This document shows, in pieces, positions 1 through 9,952 of a DNA stretch of 30,445 nt. The first letter of the stretch is position 1. The number at the start of each line of letters is the position of its first letter. This DNA is from a virus, in IMG/VR virus record IMGVR_UViG_3300032322_000418, positions 1 to 30,445 of that record, one strand, 5' to 3'. The notes beneath the pieces were generated by a model that saw only the letters and a program-made list of their open reading frames with translations, searched no databases and had not been told where the DNA came from. A program made the translations under genes and the position numbers.

Positions 1-129
1 ATCTGGTGGGCATGGTCTTCTGGGGCTGCGTTTGCCGAGTCCGTTACGATGATTTTTGACGATCAGGAAATGCAGATCCTTGCGTCCATTATTGCTTTCT
101 GGTTTGGAACACAGGCGTTTCGTAAGTGA
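1..129 (+). CDS. Holin C-terminus (partial, cut by window start)
   Basis: Reading frame 1 is open from the first base and stops at TGA 127-129, giving the last 42 residues of a protein that starts outside the window. The visible part has a short polar stretch (DDQEMQ) followed by a hydrophobic segment (ILASIIAFWFG) and a short basic end (TQAFRK), the layout of the last membrane helix of a small phage holin. Its stop overlaps the GTG start of the lysozyme gene by four bases (GTGA, 126-129), which suggests translational coupling and the usual holin-endolysin pairing. A holin would open the inner membrane to release the lysozyme. The lysozyme has no export signal of its own, which supports this. 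The family cannot be fixed from 42 residues. Confidence 0.7.
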   Translation: MWWAWSSGAAFAESVTMIFDDQEMQILASIIAFWFGTQAFRK

Positions 130-602
130 AAGTAAGCGATAAAGCCATCAAAATGATTAAGCACCACGAGGGTGTCCGTCAAAAGCCTTATCGTTGTCCA
201 GCCAAATTATGGACAATTGGGGTGGGTCACGTGCTTTACCCTCGTCAAGGTGCTTTAAAAATAGATGAGCGCGATGCCTACCCATTAGAGTATAAAGATG
301 ATCGTACCTTTTCAATGGAGGAAGTAGATGGAATACTTCGAGATGATCTTAACCGCTTTGAACGGGGTGTTGAACGCTTCTGTCCCGTTAAGCTCACTCA
401 AGGTCAGTTCGATGCTCTTGTTAGCTTTAGCTTTAATGTTGGTCTGGGAACACTACAGCGCAGCACCCTCCGTCAAAAGGTTCTTCGGGGCGAGATGGAA
501 GAGGCGGCAGAAGAGTTCTTGAAATATACGCTGGCTGGCGGTAAAGTATTAAAAGGCTTGGTAACCCGCAGGAATGATGAACGTGCCTTATTTTTAAGCT
601 AA
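126..602 (+). CDS. Endolysin, GH24 (T4-type) lysozyme
   Basis: A 158-aa muramidase that would cleave the peptidoglycan glycan backbone. The family signature E-x8-(D/C)-x5-T is present as Glu15, Cys24 and Thr30, inside HHEG and WTIGVGH. The second half has the helical-lobe pattern of T4/lambdoid lysozymes ([16 protein letters not shown], then an L..GL..RR..E..L ending). Length is normal for the family. There is no hydrophobic N-terminus, so it is neither a SAR endolysin nor Sec-exported and should depend on the holin gene it overlaps. The start is GTG at 126, with lysozyme-like sequence from the first residues. The Asp-to-Cys change in the catalytic triad is a known natural variant of GH24. 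Confidence 0.95.
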   Translation: MKVSDKAIKMIKHHEGVRQKPYRCPAKLWTIGVGHVLYPRQGALKIDERDAYPLEYKDDRTFSMEEVDGILRDDLNRFERGVERFCPVKLTQGQFDALVSFSFNVGLGTLQRSTLRQKVLRGEMEEAAEEFLKYTLAGGKVLKGLVTRRNDERALFLS

Positions 603-603
603 T

Positions 604-2652
604 ATGCCACTCCAAAAACTACAATTTCGCCCAGGTTTAAACAGAGACCAAACAAATTACTCCAATGAGGGTGGTTGGTATGAGTGCGATAAAGTGCGCT
701 TTCGCTCTGGTTTTCCCCAAAAAATAGGCGGTTGGCTACGTTACGGAACGTCTACCGTTATAGGCATTTGCCGTCAAATGTTTAACTGGATTACTACGGC
801 TTCAGATAATTACCTAGCTTTAGGGACAAGTAAAAAGCTATATATTGAGGCAGGGCAGGTTTTGTATGACGTTACCCCCCTTCGCCAATCTTTTATTAAC
901 CCAGCTACTAATAACTGCTTTACCACAGTAAACGGCTCTAAAACCGTTACGGTTGCTATTACTGCCCACGGAGCTTCAGACGGGGATTACGTAACTTTTT
1001 CTGGTGTTGTTGGGCCAATTGGTGGTATCCCTCAAGCCGAATTTAATGCTGAATTTATTTTGACTTATGTAAACGCAAACTCTTTTACTATTACCACTAC
1101 TACAGCAGCTACATCTTCAACTTCTGGCGGTGGGACTGCAATTACAGCGGCTTTCCAAATTAGCATAGGAAATGATAATTCTTCGTATGGATACGGTTGG
1201 GGAGCAGGTGCATGGAGTCGTGGTGCTTGGGGGTCTGGAAGTGCTACACCTATAGTACTTTTACAGCGAGATTGGTTTATACAGAACTTTGACAATGATA
1301 TGGTGGCTAACGTCCGTAATGGGGCGATTTATTATTGGAAATATATAGACGGTTTAGCAACTAGAGCTACACCTCTAGCAACCACAACTGTTAGCGGAAT
1401 AGCCCCTGCGGATGTACCCACTCAGGCTATGCAGATTTTAGTATCCCAGAATGACAAGCACTTATTAGCTTTTGGTGCTACCCCTTATGGTGGCGGAGCG
1501 TTTGACCCCTTATTAATCCGTTGGGCGACCCAAGATCAGCCTAATGTTTGGACACCACTTGTTACTAATTCAGCAGGTTTCTTGCGAGTCTCCCGTGGCT
1601 CAGTCATTGTCTGTGCTGTAGCAACCCGTCAGGAGATCCTTGTATTTACTGAGGGTACTCTTAATTCCTTGCAGTATTTAGGCACAGCAGATGTGTTTGG
1701 AATCCAAGAGCTTTCAGACAATATATCTATTCTTAGCCCCCGTTCAGTCGTTGTGGTTAACAACACGGCATATTGGTTTGGGCATGATAAGTTCTATGCT
1801 TACAACGGACGGGTTGAAACTTTGCCTTGCACCCTAAGAAATCACGTCTTCCAAAACTTAAATTATGACCAAGCTGACCAGATTGTTTCTGGTACGAACG
1901 AAGGCTGGAACGAAGTCTGGTGGTTCTACCCAACTGCGGACAGTCAGGTTAATAATGCTTATGTTATCTACAACCATTTAGAAAAAATCTGGTACTACGG
2001 TACGATTGATCGCACAGCATGGTCGGACTCATCACTTAGGGAATACCCTCAAGCCCTAACAGCAACTTATGTAACAGGAGCTATTTCGGGTACAACCTTA
2101 ACTGTAACGAATATTGCTGCAGGTATTTTGGAAGTTGGGGATGTTATTACTGGCACAGGGGTCGCTACAGGTACTAAGATTACCGCTTTAGGCACAGGTA
2201 CAGGTGGGGTAGGCACGTACACCGTTAATATTTCACAACTAGTAGTCCAAACCTCAATGACTGCTAACAGCATTATTTACAACCATGAACAAGGTCTAAA
2301 CGATAATGTTTTACCGATGACTTCTTATATAGCATCGTCAGACACAGATCTTGCAGACGGAGATCAGTTTATTTTGACCAAGCGAATTATCCCTGACCTT
2401 AACTTTGCTGGGTCAACTGCTGATTTACCTGCGGTCACAATGTACATTAAACCTCGTAATTTCCCTGGTAATGCCTATTCCAACATAGATTCCCAACCAG
2501 TTATTGAGACTTCAGTGGACATCTATACCGACCAGATCTTTATGCGGGCAAGGGCACGTCAGATGGCACTTGAAATTGAATCTACGGAGTTAGGTGTCCA
2601 GTGGCAGTTAGGTAGCCCTCGTTTAGACGGTAGACCAGATGGACAAAGATAA
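604..2652 (+). CDS. Virion tail/DNA-stabilisation protein with two inserted beta-repeat modules
   Basis: A 682-aa predicted structural protein. The backbone (N-terminal [24 protein letters not shown]-type region and a conserved stretch around residues 400-470 rich in W, Y and N) resembles the tail-accessory or packaged-DNA stabilisation proteins of podovirus-like phages; I recognise the type but cannot name an orthologue. Two insertions are visible. At about residues 100-190 is a Thr/Ser-rich beta module of the FCCH-like kind common in phage tail proteins (DGDYVTFSG, then [13 protein letters not shown]). At about residues 488-556 is a second repeat type ([26 protein letters not shown]). Both probably act as exposed decoration or adhesion modules. 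The gene starts 1 base after the lysozyme stop and ends in a TAATG overlap with the next gene. Confidence 0.7.
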   Translation: MPLQKLQFRPGLNRDQTNYSNEGGWYECDKVRFRSGFPQKIGGWLRYGTSTVIGICRQMFNWITTASDNYLALGTSKKLYIEAGQVLYDVTPLRQSFINPATNNCFTTVNGSKTVTVAITAHGASDGDYVTFSGVVGPIGGIPQAEFNAEFILTYVNANSFTITTTTAATSSTSGGGTAITAAFQISIGNDNSSYGYGWGAGAWSRGAWGSGSATPIVLLQRDWFIQNFDNDMVANVRNGAIYYWKYIDGLATRATPLATTTVSGIAPADVPTQAMQILVSQNDKHLLAFGATPYGGGAFDPLLIRWATQDQPNVWTPLVTNSAGFLRVSRGSVIVCAVATRQEILVFTEGTLNSLQYLGTADVFGIQELSDNISILSPRSVVVVNNTAYWFGHDKFYAYNGRVETLPCTLRNHVFQNLNYDQADQIVSGTNEGWNEVWWFYPTADSQVNNAYVIYNHLEKIWYYGTIDRTAWSDSSLREYPQALTATYVTGAISGTTLTVTNIAAGILEVGDVITGTGVATGTKITALGTGTGGVGTYTVNISQLVVQTSMTANSIIYNHEQGLNDNVLPMTSYIASSDTDLADGDQFILTKRIIPDLNFAGSTADLPAVTMYIKPRNFPGNAYSNIDSQPVIETSVDIYTDQIFMRARARQMALEIESTELGVQWQLGSPRLDGRPDGQR

Positions 2653-4040
2653 TGGATTGCGTACCATACAACATAAAGGCGCCTGCATTACCTTTAGCGC
2701 CCCTAGAATATGACCAACAACAACAAGACCAATTCCAGTATGCCCTGCGCCTCTACTTTAATAGGCTTGATAACTATTTGGCAGAATTAAGTAACTGTAT
2801 AAATATGAGCGGAACCATAACAGACCCAACCTATGTCACCTTTCCGCCTACTAATGTAGATGCCTTTAATCGTCTAGTGGTAGCGTCTCCCTATACGCTA
2901 TTTGATAGCCAAAACCGTTTTGCAATTGACAATCAATTTGACACTAGCACGGCTACTGGGGGGTCTACTACTTATCTTCCTAATGAGTCTAGCGTTCAAC
3001 TAAGTGTTACTACTAGTAGTGGGTCTGAGGTGGTTCGTCAGACTTATCGAACCATGCCGTACCAACCAGGCAAAGGTCTTGGGCTATTGGCTACATTTGC
3101 CATGAACGCTGGTAAAACTGGATTGCGTCAGCGGGTAGGTTACTTTAATACCCAGAACGGGGTGTTCTTCCAGCAGAATGATACGACTTTAGCCTTTGTT
3201 CTGCGGACTTATACCAGCGGTGCGCCTGTAGATACGGTAATTACCCAAGCCAACTGGAACGGAGATAAGCTAGACGGCACTGGGCCAACTGGCAGGGTGC
3301 TTGATGTAACTAAAACCCAGATTCTGGCAATTGACTTTGAGTGGCTAGGAGTGGGAGATGTACGGTGCGGGTTCTTTGAGGACGGCAAGTTCGTAATCTG
3401 CCACACTTTCCACAACGACAACATCAATACTACGGTCTATATGACCACAGCTATTCTGCCTGTACGCTACGAAATTAGTAATACGGCTACTACGGCTTCA
3501 AGTTCGTCTATGAAACAGATTTGTTCTACCGTGTACTCCTCTGGAGGCTATGAGCAAACATCAATTGACCATGTGGCTAGGCGGACTACCATTTTTAACA
3601 ACATTACTACCGCAGCTACTTTCTTTCCCATAGTCTCTATAAGACTAGCTTCAACGGCTCTAGGGGCTGTAGTTTTACCTAATAGGGTACAGTTTTTACC
3701 AACAACCAACCAAAACTACGAAATGGCGTTATTAAAGAACCCAACCTTGACGGGTGCTACTTGGGCGGCTACAGTTCCTTCAGACTCTAATGTGGAGTTT
3801 GATGTTGCCGCTACAGCCATATCTAGCGTTGGTACTATTGTGCAAACGGACTATGTAACTGCGTCTGGTAGTGCTGGAGTAAGCAATACAAGTGCCGCAA
3901 CAGGATACAACTGGGACTTACAACTAGGAGCATCTTTGGCAGGAGTTAGCGATATATACACTTTAGCTGTTAGGACGGTATCTGGAGCCACAAATGGGGA
4001 CGGCGTAGGCTCAATTAGCTTCTTTGATTTAACCCAATAA
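2652..4040 (+). CDS. Virion structural protein, probable tail appendage or fibre
   Basis: A 462-aa protein whose ATG overlaps the upstream stop by one base (TAATG). The N-terminus (about residues 10-50) is a short helical region, LAPLEYDQQQQDQFQYALRL then YFNRLDNYL, similar to an N-terminal element seen in other phage tail-region proteins. Residues of about 90-300 form a Thr/Ser/Gly-rich beta domain with aromatic clusters (RQTYRTMPYQPGKG, VGYFNTQNGVFFQQN, FEWLGVGDVRCGFFEDGKF), a jelly-roll-like pattern. The C-terminal third is Ala/Thr/Ser-rich with repeated beta strands. No enzyme motif is visible. A role in the tail tip or host contact is inferred from composition and neighbours. Confidence 0.6.
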   Translation: MDCVPYNIKAPALPLAPLEYDQQQQDQFQYALRLYFNRLDNYLAELSNCINMSGTITDPTYVTFPPTNVDAFNRLVVASPYTLFDSQNRFAIDNQFDTSTATGGSTTYLPNESSVQLSVTTSSGSEVVRQTYRTMPYQPGKGLGLLATFAMNAGKTGLRQRVGYFNTQNGVFFQQNDTTLAFVLRTYTSGAPVDTVITQANWNGDKLDGTGPTGRVLDVTKTQILAIDFEWLGVGDVRCGFFEDGKFVICHTFHNDNINTTVYMTTAILPVRYEISNTATTASSSSMKQICSTVYSSGGYEQTSIDHVARRTTIFNNITTAATFFPIVSIRLASTALGAVVLPNRVQFLPTTNQNYEMALLKNPTLTGATWAATVPSDSNVEFDVAATAISSVGTIVQTDYVTASGSAGVSNTSAATGYNWDLQLGASLAGVSDIYTLAVRTVSGATNGDGVGSISFFDLTQ

Positions 4041-4079
4041 GATGATAAACTTCAATAAATTCAACCCCGTGAGGTAGGT

Positions 4080-7000
4080 ATGGGCTTTCAAAATACAGCA
4101 CAAAATTTAGCCTCTTATGGGCGTGGTAATGACACTCAGCTTGTCCACATGTCCCCTAATGAGATTAGAGGACTTCAAGCAATTGCTCTAGCTCACGGTG
4201 GTAGTTTAACAATTAACCCAACTACGGGTTTACCCGAAGCAGGCTTTTTAGAAAAAATTCTTCCGATGGTAGCTGGTGCAGCCTTAACCGCTACTGGAGT
4301 AGGTGCCCCCCTAGCGGCTTTAATGGTTGGTGGTGGGTATGGTCTAGCTACAGGTAGTGTAGAAAAAGGCTTGATGGCGGGTTTAAGTGCCTATGGTGGT
4401 GCTGGATTAGCAACTGGGTTAGCTGGAGCTGGGGCGTCCGCAGCGGTAGAAGCAGGTGGTCAGGCTGCCGTTGAACAGGCTCTTGCTACCACCGGACAAG
4501 AAGCTGCTAAAGAGGCAGTTGGTCAGCAAATTACAGAAGAAGCTATTAAAAACGCAGCTGCAGAGGGTATAACTTTACCCGCAGATTATGCACAAATGGC
4601 AGCGCAACAAGCAACCCCACAACAAATAGCCCAAGTTCAAGCCCAAAATGCTTTAAGTAGTAACCCATCATTACAACAAGCTGCTCTTAGAGCTGAGAAC
4701 CCAATGGATGTAGTACGTGCTTCTGGCATGGGTAATGTAGCCCAAAGCCCTCAAATTGCTGATCCGACATTTGGGCAAAGTGTATCTAACATGGGCAAAG
4801 GCTTAGGTCAGCTTGGTAGTCAGCAAGGACTGTCTTCCGTTTACGCCTCTATGCCTACTGGCACACTGCCAGCAACAGCAATTACTATGATGTCCCCAGA
4901 TCAACAAACTCCAAGTCAAGGTGGGTATCAGGAAGACGAATATGATCGTCGTTTAAAAGGTTACAGATTAAGTCCAAATTATCAAGCTTATCAAGCTCCT
5001 ACTCCTAACCCATACTATCGCCCTGTCTATGCCGCAGAAGGTGGCGTAATGGAGTCGTTTGACGATGAAGCTGGTGTAGATATGGCTTCTGGTGGGATTG
5101 CTCGATATAAAAATAAAGGCGAAGTTAACGTACTGAAAGACTATTTAGACAGGCAAGAGAAAGAAGAACGCCAAGTAAGACCTTTATCAACAAATCCTTC
5201 TTCTTATTTTCCTGATGTTGGTATATATAGAGATCCAGATATAGATACGGCTAAAAAAGATGCGCTAACAGCTGCAATGATTCGTTTGGGTAAAGCTGGC
5301 AAAGGTGCTGGAATTAAATCTGTACCGCTTCCTAAGACTTCAATTAGGGGTCTTGGGGATATTAGAGGTGCTACCCCCGAAGTAGAAGAAGCTGCTAAGG
5401 GTGGGGTAATGTCTCATTTAGGAGGATACTCCGATGGTGGAAGAATGCTTAAAGGACCTGGGGATGGTATGTCTGATTCTATCCCTGCTACTATTTCTGG
5501 AAAACAACCAGCACGGCTGGCTGATGGAGAATTTGTTGTCCCGGCTGATGTTGTTTCGCATTTAGGTAACGGCTCTACTGATGCTGGTGCTAAGAAGTTA
5601 TACAGCATGATGGACAATATTCGTAAAGCCCGCACTGGCAAAAAGAAACAAGCCCCTGCAATTAACCCTGAAAAGTACTTGCCTGGCAATAAAAAAGCGT
5701 CGGGGGGTATAGCTGGATACGCTGAAGGTGGAGCAGTTGGATATGCTGAAGGTGGTGATATTGCTGGTTTATACCAATCTATATTAGGCCGTGCGCCTGA
5801 TCCAGAAGGTTTAGCAAGTTGGCAAAAAGCACAAGAGGCTGGAACTTCTTTTGCGGATATTAAAAAAGCCTTTGAAAATTCGCCAGAAGCTAGAGCAAAT
5901 ACAGTTAAACAAATATATAACGAACAACTAGGACGTGAGGCTGAAGCTGAAGGTTTAACTAATTGGAGTAAAGTTTTAGGAAGTGGGTCGACTGCTGCGG
6001 ATGTGGCTAAAGCAATTGCTCAATCAAAAGAAGGGCAAAAAATGGATATACAAGCTGCTGCCTCTGCATATAGACAAGTATTGGGTAGAAACCCAGAGCC
6101 AGCTGGTTTGCAATTTTGGTTGTCTTTAGCTCAAAGTGAAGGATTAACATCGCAACAATTAAAAGATCGTATTGCGGAAGCAGCTGCACCAGAAATGAAA
6201 GCCCGCAATATTACTAAACCATTTACAGAAATGCAATTAGCTTCGTTAGAATCTGACCCCCTTGCTGGTTATTATTCAGACTACGACATTTATGATGTAG
6301 CTCCTGACGCAGAAAACGTGTCAATGATAGACGGAAGAAGGGTTCAATTTACTACCCCAGTAACTCGTGAAGCAGTTGTAAGTAAATTTATAAACGGTGT
6401 TTATACAACCACTCCAGGTAAAGGCATTACTTATACAACTACGCCAGGCAAAGACATATTAAATATGCCACACGTACAGGCAGCTATTAATGTTGCCCGT
6501 GCTAACGGAACGCTTAGTGAAGCAGATTACAACTCTTTGGCGTCCGGTTTAAATACTGCAACTACTCCAGAAGCTATAAGAGCAGTATTTAATAAACCTC
6601 AAGGGCAAGTAGTTATTGACGCTATTCAGGGTCAACAAATAGGTGAAGCGAAAACTTTAGCTGCTGCACAAGCAGAGGCAGCGCAAAGACAGCCTATTTT
6701 AACAGCTCAAATGGCACAAAATCCTGGGACTTACCTAAGTAATGCTGCTCTGACTAATGCTTATAAAGCGGCTGGTATTAGCATTCCAGCGGATTATAGT
6801 TTTTACAAAGGCGTTGACACCCGTGACCGTACATCAAACTTGTTAACACCACAAAACATAGCTCAAAAAAGATCTGAAATAGTAAATGAGTTAAATAGAA
6901 ACAACCCATATAGAGTAGCGTATCAACCAATTAATCGTGGCATTGCTAATCTACCAGCCTCTGTGCAAGACCCTTACTCTGATGCAGGGTTAGCGTTTTT

Positions 7001-7214
7001 ATATGGGCAAATGATGAACCAGTACGCTCCAGCGCCTCCTGGACAAGTTAATCCAGCTACTTTTGTATCGAACGCACCGTATACATACATACCACCACCA
7101 CCAAACAATTTAACTTTACAAACACCTATTCCTGATGCGGCACGACCAGCTCCCCCTGCCCCTCCTCCCGAAGCAGCTCCTGCTCCAGCCACAAGTGGTG
7201 GAGACGGAGGGTAA
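4080..7214 (+). CDS. Large glycine-rich virion protein with DUF4214 repeats
   Basis: A 1044-aa predicted virion protein. Visible parts: residues of about 58-130 are a hydrophobic Gly/Ala-rich segment able to enter membranes. Residues of about 130-250 are Ala/Gln-rich. Several copies of an (A/S)xGG(I/V)xxYAxxG-type motif lie at about 317, 333 and 537-560. Near 455-500 is a block with GPGDGMSDSIPA and DGEFVVPADVVSHLGNG, which I recognise from other phage structural proteins. Three DUF4214-like repeats follow (LYQSILGRAPDPEGL at about 563, IYNEQLGREAEAEGL at about 610, AYRQVLGRNPEPAGL at about 662). Residues 774-792 hold a tandem YTTTPGK repeat. The C-terminus is Pro/Ala-rich. DUF4214 occurs in secreted and surface proteins. 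A good SD-like GAGGTAGGT precedes ATG 4080. An ejected internal or tail protein is the likeliest role. Confidence 0.65.
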   Translation: MGFQNTAQNLASYGRGNDTQLVHMSPNEIRGLQAIALAHGGSLTINPTTGLPEAGFLEKILPMVAGAALTATGVGAPLAALMVGGGYGLATGSVEKGLMAGLSAYGGAGLATGLAGAGASAAVEAGGQAAVEQALATTGQEAAKEAVGQQITEEAIKNAAAEGITLPADYAQMAAQQATPQQIAQVQAQNALSSNPSLQQAALRAENPMDVVRASGMGNVAQSPQIADPTFGQSVSNMGKGLGQLGSQQGLSSVYASMPTGTLPATAITMMSPDQQTPSQGGYQEDEYDRRLKGYRLSPNYQAYQAPTPNPYYRPVYAAEGGVMESFDDEAGVDMASGGIARYKNKGEVNVLKDYLDRQEKEERQVRPLSTNPSSYFPDVGIYRDPDIDTAKKDALTAAMIRLGKAGKGAGIKSVPLPKTSIRGLGDIRGATPEVEEAAKGGVMSHLGGYSDGGRMLKGPGDGMSDSIPATISGKQPARLADGEFVVPADVVSHLGNGSTDAGAKKLYSMMDNIRKARTGKKKQAPAINPEKYLPGNKKASGGIAGYAEGGAVGYAEGGDIAGLYQSILGRAPDPEGLASWQKAQEAGTSFADIKKAFENSPEARANTVKQIYNEQLGREAEAEGLTNWSKVLGSGSTAADVAKAIAQSKEGQKMDIQAAASAYRQVLGRNPEPAGLQFWLSLAQSEGLTSQQLKDRIAEAAAPEMKARNITKPFTEMQLASLESDPLAGYYSDYDIYDVAPDAENVSMIDGRRVQFTTPVTREAVVSKFINGVYTTTPGKGITYTTTPGKDILNMPHVQAAINVARANGTLSEADYNSLASGLNTATTPEAIRAVFNKPQGQVVIDAIQGQQIGEAKTLAAAQAEAAQRQPILTAQMAQNPGTYLSNAALTNAYKAAGISIPADYSFYKGVDTRDRTSNLLTPQNIAQKRSEIVNELNRNNPYRVAYQPINRGIANLPASVQDPYSDAGLAFLYGQMMNQYAPAPPGQVNPATFVSNAPYTYIPPPPNNLTLQTPIPDAARPAPPAPPPEAAPAPATSGGDGG
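6401..6455 (+). repeat. Tandem 30-bp coding repeat (YTTTPGK)
   Basis: Two near-identical copies with a 30-base period inside the 1044-aa virion gene. Each begins TTATACAAC and runs to CCAGG(T/C)AAAG, encoding YTTTPGKGIT then YTTTPGKDI. The copies differ mainly at third codon positions, so the duplication is kept at protein level. It is probably a short beta or linker repeat. Confidence 0.6.
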
Positions 7215-7628
7215 ATGAATTTAACTGTCCGTTCTGTTAACGTTGCTTACTTACATCAAACTTGGCCTTTGATTGAGGATCTGTTTGTTAAAGCAGCTAA
7301 ACAGGATAGTGATGACTACACCATAGACCAGATCAAAGGTTTACTGGCTAATGGTTCGTGGGTATTATTAGTAGCAACGGATGAAGAGAACGTTATACAT
7401 GGCGCCGCTGCAATTAATTTTTATAATATGCCTAACTATCGGGTTGGGTTTATTACCGCCATGGCGGGTAAAGCAATTGTGAATGAAGATGTTTATGGGC
7501 AAGTTTGTGCTTTTATAAAAGCAAACGGTGCTACTAGGGTCCAGTGTGCTGCTAAAGAATCCGCAGCTAGGCTGTATAAACAAGTTGGTATGCAAGAGCG
7601 TCACATTATTATGGAAACTAAATTATGA
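7215..7628 (+). CDS. T7 gp13-like internal virion protein (GNAT-like fold)
   Basis: A 137-aa protein with the alpha/beta order of GNAT acetyltransferases (N-terminal helix TWPLIEDLFVKAAK, central strands WVLLVATDEENVIHGAAAINF, C-terminal SAARLYKQVGMQERHIIMETKL). The acetyl-CoA loop (R/Q-x-x-G-x-G/A) is not evident, so catalysis is doubtful. Size and position just before the internal-core type proteins match T7 gp13 and its GNAT-like relatives, which act in virion assembly rather than as known enzymes. The ATG directly follows the previous stop, and the gene ends in an ATGA overlap with the next one. A true small-molecule acetyltransferase is the alternative. Confidence 0.65.
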   Translation: MNLTVRSVNVAYLHQTWPLIEDLFVKAAKQDSDDYTIDQIKGLLANGSWVLLVATDEENVIHGAAAINFYNMPNYRVGFITAMAGKAIVNEDVYGQVCAFIKANGATRVQCAAKESAARLYKQVGMQERHIIMETKL

Positions 7629-9949
7629 GCTTCTTAAGATCTAAGCACAGCGGGTGGACCTGGGAAGGACGCCGTACTCCTAATTTTGGCGGCGGCGGTG
7701 GTTCCCCTGGTCCATCTCAAAACACTACAGTAACTTCTAACATCCCTGAGTACGCTAAGCCTTATGTAACTAATATGTTTGAGGCTACCCAGCAACAGTT
7801 GTTTACTGGGAACAAAACTAAAGAGGGTGGTTTTGACATTACTGGATTTAGACCATATATACCCTATAGCGGCAATGTAAGCGACTACTATGCTGGATTT
7901 TCTCCCCTTCAGCAGCAGGCTCAGTTTGAAGCTGGTGCAATGCAGCAACCAGGACAGTTTGCTTTAGGTAGTGGTTTAACAGGTAGCGCAGGTATTCGGT
8001 CATTAGGTGCTGCTAATCAATATGCTCAGAACGTAACAAGTCCAGGCAGCATGCAGGCTTATATGTCACCTTACCAACAGGGTGTTACAGACGTTGCTAA
8101 AGCTGCAGCAGTTCGTGAAGCACAAATGGCTCAACAAGCTCAAAACTTAGGTGCTGCTCGCCAAGGTACTTATGGTGGAGCTAGACAACTCCTTGCCAAT
8201 ACTGAGCGTGAACGTAACTTATTAACTAATCTATCTAACATTCAAACCCAAGGCTCACAAGCCGCTTACGACAGAGCCTTACAGTCACAGCAGTTTGGTG
8301 CCAACTTAGGTATGCAAGGATACGGACAGGCTTTGGGTGCTGGAGCGCAATTAGGTCAACTAGGTGCTACTCAACAAGCGGCTGATATTGCTCGTCAAAA
8401 TCAAATGGCATCAATGGGTGCTCAACAACAAGCGCTTGAGCAATCTAAGATTAATCAAGCTATTCAAGACTACGCTACGCAACAACAGTATCCGCTCATG
8501 CAGTTAGGCTTTATGTCTAACATGTTGCGTGGTCTGCCTATGCAAGCAGCAACAACTCAAAGTTATCAGGCTGCTCCTTCTCCGCTTTCGCAAGGTCTTG
8601 GTGTTTTGGCTGGTGCGGCTGGTGCTAAGCAAGCTGGTCTCTTTGCAGAGGGGGGAACTATCAAGGGTTTAGCCGCTGGGGGTGTTACAGGCTACGCTAA
8701 TAGAGGGATGGTTCAGGCTAATCCTAGTAGCGGAGTAGTCCAAGGCATTCGTCAAAAATTAGAAATGATGCCACCTGAGCAGCTACAGCAAGTTGCTCGA
8801 ACAAGTTCTAGCGAAGAAGTCCGTGCCATGGCAATAGAGATATTGCGTGAAAAACAAATAAGAGAACAGGCTGAAGCGCAAGCTGAGCAGTCTATTATGC
8901 AAGACCAACAACGTGGTCTACCTACTCCTGTAACTGAAAGGGTTGGATTACCTGCAGCTCCTGCTGGAGCGATGGACATGCTAAATGCCGCTAGTGGTGG
9001 CATTGTGGCTTTTGCTAACGAGGGTGAAGTTGAGTTAGACCCGGATAAAGAATTTGCTGCTCGTCAAAGAGCAATTGAGTTTGCTAAGAGACAACGTGAA
9101 GCCGCTGGTATAACTGCACCTAAAGCAGCACTAGCTGACTTTTACGCTAAAGAACAAGCTTCTCTAGCCGATGCTGAGAAACAAGCTAGAGGCTATGACT
9201 TACTGCAGTTTGGTGTTAACTTAGCCGCCGAAGCAGGAAGCCTACCCTACGCAGCCGCTAAAGCGGGGCAAAGAACATTGCCAGGCGTAATCTCTCGCCA
9301 AGAAGGACTTAGGGGTCGTCGTACCGAAGTTGCCAAAGGTTTAGCTGAAGTTGCTGAAGGTGAGCGCCTAATGAAAGCAGGTGATATTACTGCTGGTAAT
9401 GAGATGTTTGAAAAAGGACAAGAACGCCTCAACAAAGAAAAAATTGCTAACATCCAAGCCCGTGCTTCAATGGCATCTGCTAATCGTGCAACTGACTTAG
9501 ATAAAGTAACTAAAGATTTCTTAAACGAGATGCTAGCTAGTGGTCAATACCAAGATAATGCAGCTACCAGAGCAGAAGCACGTCGTAGAGCAATTGGTGC
9601 AATCGGTGGTCTAGAGCGCAAAATGGACATACAAGAAACAACCGCTGCTGATAAAGCGGTTAAGGATGACACTAGTATTAAGGCTATGCGAAGAGAGCAA
9701 GCACAATACGAACCAGGCGATCCAGAACATAGTGCATTGCAACAAAAAATTAAAGATAGAGAAGCCAAAATTAGAGCGGGTTATGCAAAAGGTGCTACCC
9801 CCGCCCCAGATGCAACTCCTGCCCCTGCGGTACAAGCGTTACCAATGCCAGCTAAACAAGAAGATTTAGTGAAAGGGAAAACATATAATACCGCTAGAGG
9901 CCCAGCCGAATGGAATGGTAGTAAATTTGTAGCAGTGCAAGCACGGTAA
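7625..9949 (+). CDS. Q/A-rich internal or tail virion protein
   Basis: A 774-aa protein. The N-terminus has a glycine run (FGGGGGSPGPSQ) and then an IPEYAKPYVTNMFEATQQQL segment, an opening I know from other phage structural proteins. Residues of about 100-300 are a long Gln/Ala-rich helical region. Residues of about 340-362 and 455-470 carry AEGG, AAGGVTGYANRG and ASGGIVAFANEG motifs, the same motif type as in the 1044-aa neighbour. The C-terminal third is highly charged and helical with likely coiled coils, ending in a small module (KGKTYNTARGPAEWNGSKFV) that may be a beta hairpin. No enzyme motif is present. Position between the gp13-like and polyvalent proteins suggests an internal-core or ejection protein, analogous to T7 gp14/gp15 in place but not demonstrably in sequence. 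Confidence 0.6.
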   Translation: MSFLRSKHSGWTWEGRRTPNFGGGGGSPGPSQNTTVTSNIPEYAKPYVTNMFEATQQQLFTGNKTKEGGFDITGFRPYIPYSGNVSDYYAGFSPLQQQAQFEAGAMQQPGQFALGSGLTGSAGIRSLGAANQYAQNVTSPGSMQAYMSPYQQGVTDVAKAAAVREAQMAQQAQNLGAARQGTYGGARQLLANTERERNLLTNLSNIQTQGSQAAYDRALQSQQFGANLGMQGYGQALGAGAQLGQLGATQQAADIARQNQMASMGAQQQALEQSKINQAIQDYATQQQYPLMQLGFMSNMLRGLPMQAATTQSYQAAPSPLSQGLGVLAGAAGAKQAGLFAEGGTIKGLAAGGVTGYANRGMVQANPSSGVVQGIRQKLEMMPPEQLQQVARTSSSEEVRAMAIEILREKQIREQAEAQAEQSIMQDQQRGLPTPVTERVGLPAAPAGAMDMLNAASGGIVAFANEGEVELDPDKEFAARQRAIEFAKRQREAAGITAPKAALADFYAKEQASLADAEKQARGYDLLQFGVNLAAEAGSLPYAAAKAGQRTLPGVISRQEGLRGRRTEVAKGLAEVAEGERLMKAGDITAGNEMFEKGQERLNKEKIANIQARASMASANRATDLDKVTKDFLNEMLASGQYQDNAATRAEARRRAIGAIGGLERKMDIQETTAADKAVKDDTSIKAMRREQAQYEPGDPEHSALQQKIKDREAKIRAGYAKGATPAPDATPAPAVQALPMPAKQEDLVKGKTYNTARGPAEWNGSKFVAVQAR

Positions 9950-9952
9950 GCT

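Noticed and set aside
7215-7628. Functional acetyltransferase (GNAT) acting on antibiotics or host proteins
   Set aside because: The acetyl-CoA loop motif is not visible and the gene lies among virion genes, which favours a gp13-like structural role.
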